Notes: a model not told the origin generated them from the sequence alone. Positions 9,138 to 18,369 are shown, counted from the first letter of the stretch. The stretch is 35,168 nucleotides of DNA from Desulfobacca sp. 4484_104 (GCA_002049795.1 MUKC01000036.1:1-35168), one strand, 5' to 3'. Made by a program: numbers and translations.

Positions 9138-9836
9138 GTGAAAATTGCCATCATCGGTCCCGGAGCCTTGGGTTGTCTGTTGGTTGTTTGGCTACAGAAA
9201 GTGGCGACGGAAATATGGTTGGTCGACTACCGCCCTGACCGGGCCGCCTACCTCCAGGCCCAGGGTATCCGGTTAATCACCCTGGATGACCAGGAACAAC
9301 ACCTACCGGTAAACTGCACCTGCGTGGCCCAGGATATCGGTCCCTGCGATCTGACCATTATGAGCGTCAAGGCTCATCAGACCCGAACCGCGGCCCAGAG
9401 CCTGCCTCCCTTAATGGCCGGCGGCGGATTGGCCCTGACCCTGCAAAACGGCATTGGCAACCTGGAGCAGATGGCCGCGGTGGTCGGGCCGGAGCGCTTG
9501 CTGGCCGGGGTGATCATGCATGGCGTCACCCTGCTGGACTGGGGACAGGCCCGGCATGCCGGACCGGGGACGACGATTTTGGGTATTCCACCCGGCTCCC
9601 AGGTCCGGGCCGAGCAATTGGCAGACTGGGTATCCCGCTTTGTCGCGGCGGGTTTTGACTGTCAGAGTGCCGCCGACATTGTGGCGGTGATTTGGGATAA
9701 GCTCTTGGTTAATGTTGGTATTAACCCTCTTACCGCCCTTACCCGTCTGCCCAATGGCGGGCTGTTGGAAGTCCCCGAGGCTTGGCAGGTAACCAGCGCA
9801 GCGGTGCAAGAAGCCCAACGACTATCACCCATTTAA
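9138..9836 (+). pseudogene. ketopantoate reductase-like, C-terminally truncated
   Basis: The PanE/ApbA family reduces 2-dehydropantoate to pantoate with NADPH in coenzyme A synthesis. The N-terminal Rossmann domain is clear (VKIAIIGPGALGCLL), as are TIMSVKAHQTRTAAQ, LTLQNGIGNLEQM and the start of the helical domain with KLLVNVGINPLTALTRLPNG. The GTG at 9138 follows a GAGGA ribosome-binding site and starts exactly at the conserved N-terminus, so a longer frame from 9081 is unlikely. The protein stops after about 232 residues, whereas the family is usually near 300, and the conserved TEI..lnG part of the C-terminal domain is missing. No continuation was seen in the other frames before 10000. 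Probably inactive. Confidence 0.75.
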
Positions 9837-9907
9837 TCCGGGCCTTGGAGAGATCTTACCTGCCATCCCCGCCATAATCAGCGTTAATAATGGCTTTGGT
9901 TGACAAA

Positions 9908-9936
9908 TTGACCGATAATGGAGATTAACCTATTTA
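9908..9936 (+). promoter_or_regulatory. candidate sigma70 promoter for the ABC exporter and murI genes
   Basis: TTGACC at 9908-9913 and TATTTA at 9931-9936 are separated by 17 bases. A TTGACA at 9900 has no good partner. The site lies about 70 bases before the ABC ATPase start and at the left end of a run of co-directional genes. Confidence 0.4.
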
Positions 9937-10005
9937 TACTTAAATATATTTTCGGCAAATAGCAAACAGCAAACTTTATGATTTGCCTCTTATAATAATG
10001 TGCCT

Positions 10006-10912
10006 ATGGAATTAGCTGTTAAGGCCCAAGGGCTCGACAAGGCTTATCGCACCGGTTTTTGGGGGCGACAGGTCAAACCCGTGCTCCAGGGTCTAAATCT
10101 CGAAGTTCCTCAGGGGGTTATCTTTGGCATTCTGGGGCCTAACGGGGTGGGCAAGACCACGCTGATTTCCATCCTGGCCACCCTGTTGCGTCCCGACGCC
10201 GGGGAGGTGGCGGTATTGGGTCTGGATGTCCGCCGCCAGGCCGCACGCCTCCGGGAGCGGATCAACCTGGCCGGCGGCGCTACCAAATTTATCTGGTCTT
10301 TAACCGTGGTTGAGAATTTACGATTTTATGGCCATCTCTATGGGCTGTGGGGGACGTTCCTGGCCACCCGGACAGCGCCACATCCCCTTTGATCGGCTGT
10401 CATCCGGCCTCAAACAACGTCTGGCCCTGGCCAAGGCCCTGATCAATGCCCCGCAATTGTTATTTCTGGATGAGCCGACCGGCGGCCTGGACCCGGTAAT
10501 GGCCCAACACACCCGGGACGAAATCCGCCGCCTCAATCAGCTCACCGGCCTGACCATCCTGCTCACCACGCACAACCTGCGGGAAGCGGAATACCTCTGT
10601 GATGAGGTGGCCTTTCTGCAGCAGGGCCGGATCCTGGCCCGCGGCCCGATCCCGGAGCTGCAGGCCCGCCTGGGCCTGGGCGATCAGCTTATCCTGACCT
10701 TTGCGAACGACCCGGCCGGCCTGGATTATAGCCGTCTGCCGGGATTATTGAGCTATCAGGAGCGCCTGCCGGTGGTGGAACTGGTGGTTGATCAGGCGGA
10801 ATTGCGCCTGGCGCCGATTCTGGCGGAGCTGCAGCGCAACGGCAACTCCCTCACCAAGGTGCAGGTCCGCGCAGTGGATTTAGAGGTACTATATCGTGAG
10901 CTTACTCACTGA
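10006..10912 (+). pseudogene. ABC-2 type exporter ATPase, frameshifted by an internal deletion
   Basis: The first part (10006-10392) holds Walker A (LGPNGVGKTT) and the region up to ENLRFYGHLYGL. The second part, in another frame, holds the signature LSSGLKQRLALAKAL, Walker B LLFLDEPTGGLD and the H-loop LLTTHNLREAE, and ends at 10912. Between LYGL and the LSSG signature only about 52 bases remain, against roughly 28-32 residues in relatives. A deletion of a few tens of bases near 10371-10380 therefore both shortens the gene and shifts the frame. It belongs to the NodI-like drug, antibiotic or polysaccharide exporter subfamily. It overlaps its permease by 17 bases. As read, no complete ATPase can be made; an assembly error is the alternative. 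Confidence 0.8.
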
Positions 10913-11690
10913 AGGCATTAAGATCTGGGCCTTTGCGGCCCGGGGCGGCATCATGAATCGCCGCAATTTTTTTGCCATGTTTGAGATGTTTTTCTGGCCC
11001 CTGGTGGCGGTGTTTTCGGTGGGGCTGCTGACCCAATTCCTCCGTCTGGATGAGGCTACCGTCTCCTTCGTATTGACCGGCGCCCTGGCCATGAACACCA
11101 TGCAGATCGTCCAACTGGACATTTCCTATGCCCTGCTCTATGATGTCTGGAGCAAAAGCCTCAAACATGGCTTTGTCGCCCCCATCCGCCTGGGGCATAT
11201 TGTCCTGGGCTCGGGGTTGATCGGCTTATTGCGCGGCCTGGTGGTGTTTGTCATTATGGGCGTGTTAAGCGTTTACTATTTTGATATGGAGCTGTTGCGC
11301 CCCGGCTGGCTGGCCCTAATCTGGTTCCTGATCGGGCTGTTTCTGATGGCCGCCATCGCCGGCACCCTGGTTATCTCTCTGGTGCTGATCTTTGGCCACC
11401 GGGCCGAAATCACCGCCTGGGCCATCACCTATCTGTTGATGATCCTCTGTGGCCTCTATTATCCGATCTCCCTGTTGCCCAGCGGGGCGCGCTGGCTGGC
11501 GGAATTTATCCCGCTGACCTTTTTCCTGGAGTATTTTCGCAGCTTCTATGGCTTTCCCGCGTCAGTCGCGCATCCCTTAGAGTGGGGTCTGCTGCTCGGT
11601 TTGGGTTATCTGGTGGTCAGTTACCTCTTGATGGTTCTGAGCCTGAGAGCCTCGCTTAGCCGCGGCACCCTGGTCAAGCTTTCGGAATAA
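10896..11690 (+). CDS. ABC-2 type transporter permease
   Basis: The 264-residue protein has about six membrane-spanning segments (for example around residues 28-46, 102-125, 138-165, 170-192 and 230-253). It includes the family pattern LCGLYYPISLLPSGARWLAEFIPLT before the last helices. It is the membrane partner of the upstream ATPase and resembles NodJ-type exporters. It starts with GTG inside the ATPase end, a coupling arrangement. The substrate cannot be told from the sequence. With the ATPase frameshifted, the exporter may be dead. Confidence 0.88.
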   Translation: MSLLTEGIKIWAFAARGGIMNRRNFFAMFEMFFWPLVAVFSVGLLTQFLRLDEATVSFVLTGALAMNTMQIVQLDISYALLYDVWSKSLKHGFVAPIRLGHIVLGSGLIGLLRGLVVFVIMGVLSVYYFDMELLRPGWLALIWFLIGLFLMAAIAGTLVISLVLIFGHRAEITAWAITYLLMILCGLYYPISLLPSGARWLAEFIPLTFFLEYFRSFYGFPASVAHPLEWGLLLGLGYLVVSYLLMVLSLRASLSRGTLVKLSE

Positions 11691-11701
11691 ATGAGGTATC
11701 C

Positions 11702-12505
11702 ATGATTGGCGTCTTTGACTCCGGCTTTGGCGGCCTGTTGGTGCTGAAGGAATTTTTGCGGCTGCTGCCTGACTATGATTATCTTTACCTGGGAGATAAC
11801 GCCCGCATTCCCTATGGCACCCGTTCCGATGAAGTGGTCTATCGCTTCACCCAGCAGGCCGTGGATTACCTGTTTCAACAGGGTTGTATCCTGATCATCC
11901 TGGCCTGTCACACCGCCTCTTCCAAGGCCCTGCGGCGGATTCAGCAGCAGTATCTACCGGTGCACTACCCGGACCGCCGGGTGCTGGGAGTGGTCATCCC
12001 CACCGTCGAAGCCGCCCTGGCGCGCTCGCGGCAGGGGCGTATCGGTGTCATCGGCACTGAAGGCACCGTGACCTCCAACTCCTTTGCCATTGAGTTAAAG
12101 AAACTGGAGCCTGCCACCCAGGTATTTCAACAGGCCTGCCCGCTGTTGGTCCCCATCATCGAAGCCGGGGAGCAGGAGTGGGAAGGCACCGATCTGATCC
12201 TGAAAAGGTACTTAGCCCCTTTAAACCAGGCCCAGGTCGATACTCTCATCTTAGGTTGCACCCACTATTCCATTGTCAAATCCCAGATCCAGTCCTTGCT
12301 GAACCACGACCTGGAAATCATCTGTTCGGCCGAGGTGACGGGAGTGAAACTGGCCGACTATTTGAAGCGCCATCCGGAGATCGAGACCCGGCTCTCCCGC
12401 CAGGGCCAGCGCCGCTATCTGACCACCGACCTGACCCCCGGCTTTCAGAGACTGGCCAGCCTGTTCATGGGCCACCCGATCGCGCCGGAAATCGTGGAGT
12501 TGTAA
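11702..12505 (+). CDS. murI: glutamate racemase
   Basis: MurI makes D-glutamate for peptidoglycan with two catalytic cysteines. The protein has IGVFDSGFGGLLVLKEF at the N-terminus, GDNARIPYGTRS, the first cysteine in ILACHTASSKAL (about residue 69) and the second in LILGCTHY (about residue 182). Length (267) is normal. The first motif is usually ACNTAS; here asparagine is histidine, next to the catalytic cysteine. It starts 11 bases after the permease with an ATG, so it is probably co-transcribed with the exporter genes. Confidence 0.93.
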   Translation: MIGVFDSGFGGLLVLKEFLRLLPDYDYLYLGDNARIPYGTRSDEVVYRFTQQAVDYLFQQGCILIILACHTASSKALRRIQQQYLPVHYPDRRVLGVVIPTVEAALARSRQGRIGVIGTEGTVTSNSFAIELKKLEPATQVFQQACPLLVPIIEAGEQEWEGTDLILKRYLAPLNQAQVDTLILGCTHYSIVKSQIQSLLNHDLEIICSAEVTGVKLADYLKRHPEIETRLSRQGQRRYLTTDLTPGFQRLASLFMGHPIAPEIVEL

Positions 12506-12563
12506 GCTAGTTTCTAAACATATTTCCAATCTCGGTTCCATTCAGAGCTTGGGAATGTATGGT

Positions 12564-13295
12564 TTAGGGCCAAGCTAAGCTTGGCAACCATGAGGGCGCC
12601 CCAGCAAAGGCTTTTAGATTTTCCACCACCTGCAGTTGTAGCGTCGCAGCGCGTACTACCCCGCCCTTGCCCACCTGCTGGCGCCCGACCTCAAACTGGG
12701 GTTTGACCAGGGCCAGGATGGCTCCTGCGGGACGGACAAATTCCCGCACCTTGGGGAACACCAGGGTCAGCGAGATAAACGACACGTCGATGGTGGCCAG
12801 ATCAATCGGTTCCGGAATGGCCTGGCGCGGCAAATAGCGGATGTTGGTGCGTTCCAACAGAATAACCCGGGGATCCTGTCTCAGGCTCCAGGCCAGTTGT
12901 CCATAGCCCACATCCACGGCATATACCCGCAGGGCCCCGCGTTGCAGTAGACAATCGGTAAACCCGCCCGTGGACGCACCGACATCCAGGACCACTTGGC
13001 CAGCCACGCAGATTTGAAAATGCTCCAAGGCCGCGGCCAGCTTGACGCCGCCGCGGCTGACATAGGGGATATCGCCGGTTTGCAAGGTCAGCGGGGCTTG
13101 AGAAGAAACCAAGGCCCCGGCCTTGGTTACCGGCACGCCGGCCACCAGCACCTTGCCGGCCAGGATCAGGGCCCGGGCCCGTTCCCGGCTGGCCGCCAGG
13201 CCGCGTTCCACCACTAGACAGTCCAGCCGGGTTTTTGAGCGTGTGGCAGTTTTCAGTTTTGCCCCCAGGTGCTTGGACGTAAAGCGTCTTAACAA
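12564..13295 (-). CDS. tlyA: TlyA-family rRNA methyltransferase / hemolysin-like, C-terminus missing
   Basis: TlyA proteins combine an S4 RNA-binding domain ([23 protein letters not shown], about 22-80) with an FtsJ-like methyltransferase ([38 protein letters not shown]) and 2'-O-methylate rRNA in known cases. Here the frame ends shortly after GKGGVVRAA and VVENLKAF. The last 25-35 residues of relatives, with their SPI.G..GN.E motif, are replaced by an unrelated short tail. A TTG at 13295 is the longest start; the conserved part begins about 22 residues later. It overlaps hypE by 7 bases at the end of the hydrogenase cluster. Confidence 0.85.
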   Translation of the reverse strand: MLRRFTSKHLGAKLKTATRSKTRLDCLVVERGLAASRERARALILAGKVLVAGVPVTKAGALVSSQAPLTLQTGDIPYVSRGGVKLAAALEHFQICVAGQVVLDVGASTGGFTDCLLQRGALRVYAVDVGYGQLAWSLRQDPRVILLERTNIRYLPRQAIPEPIDLATIDVSFISLTLVFPKVREFVRPAGAILALVKPQFEVGRQQVGKGGVVRAATLQLQVVENLKAFAGAPSWLPSLAWP

Positions 13296-14308
13296 ATCCG
13301 CGGTAATTGCTCGCCGCTGGCCCGCTCCAGGCGGCGGCTGGTGCCGATCGGCGTCGTTAAAGTCAGAAGGGCGGTTTCCGCCGGGCTGACCTGGCCCACT
13401 AAAACCGCCTGGGCCCCCAAGGGGTGGGTCCGCATCAGTTCTAAGGCCGGCCTGGCCTGATCAGCCGGGACCAGTGCGACAAACCGGCCTTCACAGGCCA
13501 CGTGCAGCGGGTCCAGACCCAAGAGTTCGCATGCGGCCCGAACCGTCGGGTGGAGGGGCAGGGCCTTTTCGTCCAGACGGATATGCACCTGAGCGGTTTC
13601 AGCAATCTCCACCAGGGCGCTGGCCAGCCCCCCGCGGGTCAGATCCCGCAGGCAATGGACTTCAATCCCAGCCGCGATGAGGGCCAGTACCAGGTCGGCT
13701 AGGGGCGCGGCGTCGCTTTCGATCGGAGTCTCAAAGTTCAGCCCCTCCCGCACCGTCATTACCGCCATACCGTGGCGTCCCAGGTCACCGTTGACCAGCA
13801 CCACATCGCCGGGCCGCACCCGGGCCGGGGCGATATCTAAGGCATGATTGATCAGCCCCACCCCGGCGGTATTGATGTAGAGGCCATCGCCCTGGCCTTG
13901 TTCTACCACCTTGGTATCGCCGGTCACCAGTTGCACCCCGGCCCGCTGGGCGGCAGTTTGCATGGACTGGACGAGACGCACCAGGGTAGCCAGTGGCAGC
14001 CCTTCTTCCAGGATCAGGCCACAGCTCAGATATTGCGGCCGGGCACCGCACATGGCCAGATCGTTGACCGTGCCATAGACCGCCAGGCTGCCAATATCGC
14101 CCCCCGGAAATTCCAGCGGCCGCACTACATAGGAGTCGGTGGTAAACGCCAAGCGGCCCGCAGGCAACTCCAGCACCGCGGCGTCATGTCGGGCCTCCAG
14201 CCACGGATTGCTAAAGACCGGCAGGATAATCTGTTCTAAAAGTTGATGCATCTGGCGGCCGCCACCGCCATGCGCCAGGGTGATGGTGGCCGGAAGCGAG
14301 GCTGACAT
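13289..14308 (-). CDS. hypE: hydrogenase maturation factor HypE
   Basis: HypE receives a carbamoyl group from HypF on its C-terminal cysteine and dehydrates it to the thiocyanate that becomes the CN ligands of the NiFe centre. The 339-residue protein has the N-terminal HGGGG loop, [20 protein letters not shown] and the PurM-like [11 protein letters not shown] motif. It ends exactly in PRIC, the required cysteine terminus. The ATG has an AGGA ribosome-binding site and follows hypD after 11 bases. It appears fully intact. Confidence 0.97.
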   Translation of the reverse strand: MSASLPATITLAHGGGGRQMHQLLEQIILPVFSNPWLEARHDAAVLELPAGRLAFTTDSYVVRPLEFPGGDIGSLAVYGTVNDLAMCGARPQYLSCGLILEEGLPLATLVRLVQSMQTAAQRAGVQLVTGDTKVVEQGQGDGLYINTAGVGLINHALDIAPARVRPGDVVLVNGDLGRHGMAVMTVREGLNFETPIESDAAPLADLVLALIAAGIEVHCLRDLTRGGLASALVEIAETAQVHIRLDEKALPLHPTVRAACELLGLDPLHVACEGRFVALVPADQARPALELMRTHPLGAQAVLVGQVSPAETALLTLTTPIGTSRRLERASGEQLPRIC

Positions 14309-14319
14309 AATTTATCCTA

Positions 14320-15444
14320 TTAATCCTTGAGGGCGCGGCCGTGGTCCCGGCTAGCGTCCGCTTGCCGATGATAGTGATAATAAGCCGCACAAGCCCCTTC
14401 GGAAGAAACCATCGGCGCCCCCAAGGGATGACTAGGGGTGCAGCCCCGACCAAAGGCCGGGCACTGCCAGGGTTTTTTGCGGCCCTGCAAGATTTGGCCG
14501 CTGATACATGCCGAGGGCGGCTCCGGGCTGGTCGATACCGGTCCAAAGCGTTGTTGGGCCTCGAATTGCCGGTATGGGTCCTGAAGACGCAAGCCGCTGG
14601 CCGGAATCTCCCCTAAGCCCCGCCACTGGCGTGACTCTAACTCAAAGACCTGCCAGATCAGTCCCTGGGCGGTCGGATTGCCTAGCCGCTGCACGGCCCG
14701 CAAGTATTGATTTTCCACTCGGACCCGCCCTGTCTCCAACTGCTGCAGGCACAGATAAATCCCTTGCAACAAATCAATCGGCTCAAAGCCGGTGACCACC
14801 ATCGGCACCTGATAACGCTGGGCCAGCGACTCATAATCGGCAAAGCCGGTGACGGTGCAGACATGCCCGGCCAGTAAAAAACCGTGCAGGTTATGACCCG
14901 GAAAATCCAATAGGGCGCTGATGGCCGGAGGTAATATCACCTGAGCCCCTAAAACCGAGAAATTGGCCAGACCCAGTTGCTGGGCCTGCAAAATCGCCAG
15001 GGCCGTGGCCGGGGCGGTAGTTTCAAAGCCGACCGCAAAGAAAACTACCTCCACCTGGGGATGCGCTTGGGCCAACCTGACCACTTCCAGGGGAGAATAG
15101 ACCAGGCGCACCTGGGCCCCGCTGGCTTTGGCCGCCAGCAAGTGCTCCCCACTGCCCGGTACCCGCAACATATCCCCAAAAGAGCACAATATCACGCCGG
15201 GCCGCCGGGCAATTTCCAGGGCCTTATCAATCAGCGGGATGGGCGTCACACAGACCGGACAGCCAGGGCCGTGGGCCAGATTCAGCTCCCCCGGCAATAA
15301 CTGGTCGATGCCGTATTTTACTAAAGCATGGGTCTGAGTACCGCAGACCTCCATGATGGTCCAGGGCCGGGTAATCAGGCGATGAATGGCCTGGGCCAGA
15401 GACGCGGCGGCCTGCGGGTCGCGATATTCATCCAGAAATTTCAT
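14320..15444 (-). CDS. hypD: hydrogenase maturation factor HypD
   Basis: HypD is the [4Fe-4S] scaffold on which Fe(CN)2CO is assembled with HypC. The motifs IMEVCGTQTHALVKYGI, LAHGPGCPVCVTP, FFAVGFETTAP, GFLLAGHVCTVTG and the C-terminal cluster cysteines (CISGQI, CPAFGRGCTP) are present. I start it at the ATG at 15444 (MKFLDEYRDP), which gives 374 residues, the family norm. The frame is open 29 codons further up, but those codons are the dispersed repeat at 15481-15530 and not HypD sequence. No strong ribosome-binding site precedes the ATG. Confidence 0.96.
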   Translation of the reverse strand: MKFLDEYRDPQAAASLAQAIHRLITRPWTIMEVCGTQTHALVKYGIDQLLPGELNLAHGPGCPVCVTPIPLIDKALEIARRPGVILCSFGDMLRVPGSGEHLLAAKASGAQVRLVYSPLEVVRLAQAHPQVEVVFFAVGFETTAPATALAILQAQQLGLANFSVLGAQVILPPAISALLDFPGHNLHGFLLAGHVCTVTGFADYESLAQRYQVPMVVTGFEPIDLLQGIYLCLQQLETGRVRVENQYLRAVQRLGNPTAQGLIWQVFELESRQWRGLGEIPASGLRLQDPYRQFEAQQRFGPVSTSPEPPSACISGQILQGRKKPWQCPAFGRGCTPSHPLGAPMVSSEGACAAYYHYHRQADASRDHGRALKD

Positions 15445-15480
15445 TAAGTTATGGCTAGTTGCGCAATGGTTGTTTATGAA

Positions 15481-15530
15481 GTGACACCGGCATCCTGCCG
15501 TGCCCAGGAACCGGTTAAAAGCCGGTTCCA
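15481..15530 (-). repeat. dispersed double-hairpin repeat, copy 1
   Basis: Read on the reverse strand, this 50-base element has one hairpin with GGAACCGG/CCGGTTCC arms followed by a second with GGCAC.GGCA and TGCCGGTGTC arms. It aligns over its whole length with 34387-34437 at roughly 80% identity. In the first hairpin a C-G pair here is an A-T pair in the other copy, so pairing is conserved. It occupies the hypC-hypD gap. Confidence 0.8.
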
Positions 15531-15537
15531 TTAATTT

Positions 15538-15768
15538 TTATAGCTTTTCCAACTGCCGCAATAAATCCCAGGTCTGTTGGGCCGCGGCCGGGTCCAGGAT
15601 ATTCAGGGCAAAACCGACGTGGACCAGGACGTAGTCGCCGACCTGAGCCTGGGGCACGCAGGCCAGACTGACCTCTTGGACCAGGCCGCCGAAACTTACC
15701 CGCGCCGTGCGGGTGAGGGGCTCTTCCCCCTGAATACTTAAGATTTCACCGGGAATCGCCAGACACAT
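15538..15768 (-). CDS. hypC: hydrogenase maturation chaperone HypC
   Basis: HypC/HybG carries the iron-cyano-carbonyl unit with HypD to the large subunit. The 76-residue protein begins MCLAIPGEIL, with the essential cysteine directly after the initiator methionine, and shows the small beta-barrel pattern ending in VGDYVLVHVGFALNILD. It lies 6 bases after hypF and about 90 bases before hypD. Confidence 0.97.
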   Translation of the reverse strand: MCLAIPGEILSIQGEEPLTRTARVSFGGLVQEVSLACVPQAQVGDYVLVHVGFALNILDPAAAQQTWDLLRQLEKL

Positions 15769-15774
15769 CGGTTC

Positions 15775-18105
15775 TCACCTCTGAAACAAGGAACGTTGCG
15801 CGGCCATGATCTGCCCGACCGCCAGGCCGCCGTCGTTGGGCGGGATCAGATGGTGGCAATAGGGCTGAAAACCGGCGTCTTCCAGCTTTTCTAACGTTTT
15901 TTCAGTAAGGTAGCGGTTCTGGAAGCAGCCGCCGCTGAGCACGACTTGCCGATGCGAAAATCTTTGCGCCACTTGGACGATCATCGCCGCCAGGGTATGA
16001 TGAAACCGGGCAGCGATCAAGTTTGCTGATCGTCTATCGTTAAGGTCCTGTAAAATGCCCCGGATCAGCGGTTCCCAATCAATTAGGAGAGGGGTACTAT
16101 GATCATCGATCCTAAAGGGATAAACGGCCTGGGGCTCCGCTTGATTAGCGGCTGATTCCAGTTCCATGGCGGCTTGGCCTTCAAAACTGGCCTGTTGCCG
16201 CAAGTCCACTAAGGCCGCCACTGCATCGAAGAGCCGCCCCATACTGGAGGTCAGCGGACAGTTAAGACCTTTCTCTATCATCGTGGTCAAAATCCGGCGG
16301 TCCGGGGCGGAAAAGCTTTGTAACGGGGCCAGTTCAGACATTTCCATCCCTTGCGGGCCAAAAATTTCATATAGCACCCCCAAAGCGATGCGGCGGGGTT
16401 CTTTAATCGCGGCCTCGCCCCCCGGTAAGGGGAAGGTCCGTAAACTGGCGACCCGCTGAAAGGCAACAGCCGTAATTTCCAAAAATTCTCCGCCCCAGAT
16501 CGTGTTATCCAGACCATAGCCGGAGCCATCCCAGGCCACGCCCAACAGCGGCGCGACCAGTCCATGTTCAGCCATAGCGGCCAGGATATGGGCATAGTGA
16601 TGCTGGACCAAAATGCACGGCAGGTTTAGCCGTTCCGCCGCCTTAGTGGAATAATACTCGGGATGTCGATCGGCGGCCACGGCCTCCGGTTGCCGGTCAT
16701 AAAGCTGGAGGAAATCGGCCCGTACCTCCTGGAAACGTTTCTCGGCGCCAACGGTCTCTAGATCGCCGATATGTTGGCTGAGGTAGATCTCTCCCGCGCC
16801 TGCCAGGGCCAGGGTGTTTTTCTGGTGCCCGCCCACCGCTAAGAGCGGCGGCAAGTTTAACGGCACCGCGATCGACTGGGGTACATACCCCCGGGCCCGG
16901 CGTAGAAGCTGTGTCTGGCCCCAAACCACTTGAGCCAGGGAATCATCCAGTGGCCGGACAATGGGGCGATTATGCACCAAAAACCGGTCGGCAATCTGGC
17001 CCAATTGCTGCAAGGCTTCCGCCGGTGAAATACACAGCGGCTCCCCGGCCCGATTACCGCTGGTAGCCACGATCGGCACCGGCAATAAGTCCATTAACAG
17101 ATGGTGGAGCGGCGTATAAGGCAGCATAATCCCAAGATAAAGATTGCCGGGAGCCACGGCCGGGGCTATTTGATTATCTATCGCCTCCTCGACGAGCCTC
17201 CGCCGCAAGAGCACAATGGGCGCCTCCGGGGAGCGCAGCAAGGCCTCTTCACTGGCGGTGACCGAAACGTGGGTCTTTACCATCGCCAAGGCGGGATACA
17301 TCAGGGCCAGGGGCTTTGCGGGCCGGGCCTTGCGTTGTCGCAGGCGCTGCACCGCGGCTTCCTGGGTGGCATCCACCAGGAGCTGAAAGCCCCCTAAGCC
17401 CTGCAGGGCCACGATCTTGCCCTCCCGAATCGCCGCGGCCCCGTGCCGAAGGGCGTCGTCGTGGGTAGCAATGACCCGGCCCTGGCGGTCCCACAGCTCC
17501 AGATGCGGGCCGCACTTTGGACAGGCTATGGCCTGGGCCTGGAACCGCCGGTCCGCGGGATTATGGTATTCGGCCCGGCATTCCGGACATAAAGGGAAAT
17601 GCTTCATGGTGGTCTGATCGCGATCGTAAGGCAGACCCTCGATAATACTGAAGCGCGGGCCGCAGTAAGTGCAGGTGGTGAAGGGATAGCGGTAACGACG
17701 ATTGTCAGGGTCAAAGATTTCTCGGCGGCACTCCGGGCAGGTGGCCAGATCCGGAAGTATTGAGGCGGTTTTGGGGCCGTTGACCGTACTGGGCTGGACC
17801 ACAAACCCGGTATCGCCTAAAGGTTCTAGGCTTTCTGAGTGACAATCTCGAATCGCAACCAAAGCAGGTTGCTCGGCCAACAGGCGCTCCTGAAAGCTCG
17901 CCACCAATTCCGGCGGACCCTCGACTTCTAATTCTACTCCCTGGGAAGAGTTACACACCCAGCCGGAAAGTCCGAGTTCGGTAGCCAGCCGGTAAACAAA
18001 GGGGCGGAAACCGACCCCTTGGACGATCCCCCGCAACTGCAGGCGTCGGCGACTAAGCGATGGCAAAGTATCACGGTCGGCGGATTGCCAGGATAAGGGA
18101 CGCAT
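15775..18105 (-). CDS. hypF: carbamoyltransferase HypF
   Basis: HypF makes carbamoyl-adenylate from carbamoyl phosphate and loads HypE. The 776 residues contain, in order, an acylphosphatase domain (GIVQGVGFRPFVYRLA, about 27-42), two zinc fingers (CPECRRE...CTYCGPRFS and CPECRAEYHNP...CPKCGPH), a YrdC-like nucleotide domain (about 215-390, with ALQGLGGFQLLVDA) and a Kae1-like domain with HHYAHILAAMAEHG and VLSGGCFQNRYLTEKTL. Everything expected is there. It starts immediately after the hypA stop. Confidence 0.97.
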   Translation of the reverse strand: MRPLSWQSADRDTLPSLSRRRLQLRGIVQGVGFRPFVYRLATELGLSGWVCNSSQGVELEVEGPPELVASFQERLLAEQPALVAIRDCHSESLEPLGDTGFVVQPSTVNGPKTASILPDLATCPECRREIFDPDNRRYRYPFTTCTYCGPRFSIIEGLPYDRDQTTMKHFPLCPECRAEYHNPADRRFQAQAIACPKCGPHLELWDRQGRVIATHDDALRHGAAAIREGKIVALQGLGGFQLLVDATQEAAVQRLRQRKARPAKPLALMYPALAMVKTHVSVTASEEALLRSPEAPIVLLRRRLVEEAIDNQIAPAVAPGNLYLGIMLPYTPLHHLLMDLLPVPIVATSGNRAGEPLCISPAEALQQLGQIADRFLVHNRPIVRPLDDSLAQVVWGQTQLLRRARGYVPQSIAVPLNLPPLLAVGGHQKNTLALAGAGEIYLSQHIGDLETVGAEKRFQEVRADFLQLYDRQPEAVAADRHPEYYSTKAAERLNLPCILVQHHYAHILAAMAEHGLVAPLLGVAWDGSGYGLDNTIWGGEFLEITAVAFQRVASLRTFPLPGGEAAIKEPRRIALGVLYEIFGPQGMEMSELAPLQSFSAPDRRILTTMIEKGLNCPLTSSMGRLFDAVAALVDLRQQASFEGQAAMELESAANQAEPQAVYPFRIDDHSTPLLIDWEPLIRGILQDLNDRRSANLIAARFHHTLAAMIVQVAQRFSHRQVVLSGGCFQNRYLTEKTLEKLEDAGFQPYCHHLIPPNDGGLAVGQIMAAQRSLFQR

Positions 18106-18369
18106 TTAGGCCTCAAACTCTAAGGTGGTTAGGATAATATCCTGGGCCTGGGGATGCGTGATATCGCCAAGCAATGTAATATCCAGCCGGGCCCCCTCGG
18201 CCACGGTCCCCGCTGCGGCCTGATAAAAATGGTGACGCAGGTGCTCCGGCGAGATGTGCGCCAGGGGGCCTAATTGCAGCGTCAGGCTGACTATTTTAGG
18301 GGACTGCTGGGCGCGGGCCAGGGCCTCTATTTTATTAAGCAAATCATTGATTAGCGTCAGTTCATGCAT
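18106..18369 (-). CDS. hypA: HypA-like nickel insertion protein lacking the zinc domain
   Basis: HypA normally delivers nickel with HypB and has about 113 residues with a zinc ribbon of two CxxC pairs. This 87-residue protein begins with the nickel-binding MHEL, keeps the alpha-beta fold (SLTLQLGPLAHISPEHLRHHF, GTVAEGARLDI) and the last strand (IILTTLEFEA). The zinc ribbon between them is absent: there is not one cysteine in the protein. The ends join smoothly in frame. No hypB was found nearby. It may be a natural minimal variant or the result of an in-frame deletion. Confidence 0.85.
   Translation of the reverse strand: MHELTLINDLLNKIEALARAQQSPKIVSLTLQLGPLAHISPEHLRHHFYQAAAGTVAEGARLDITLLGDITHPQAQDIILTTLEFEA

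Noticed and set aside
15445-15531. N-terminal extension of HypD
   Set aside because: It is the translation of the dispersed hairpin repeat; the family start is the ATG at 15444.
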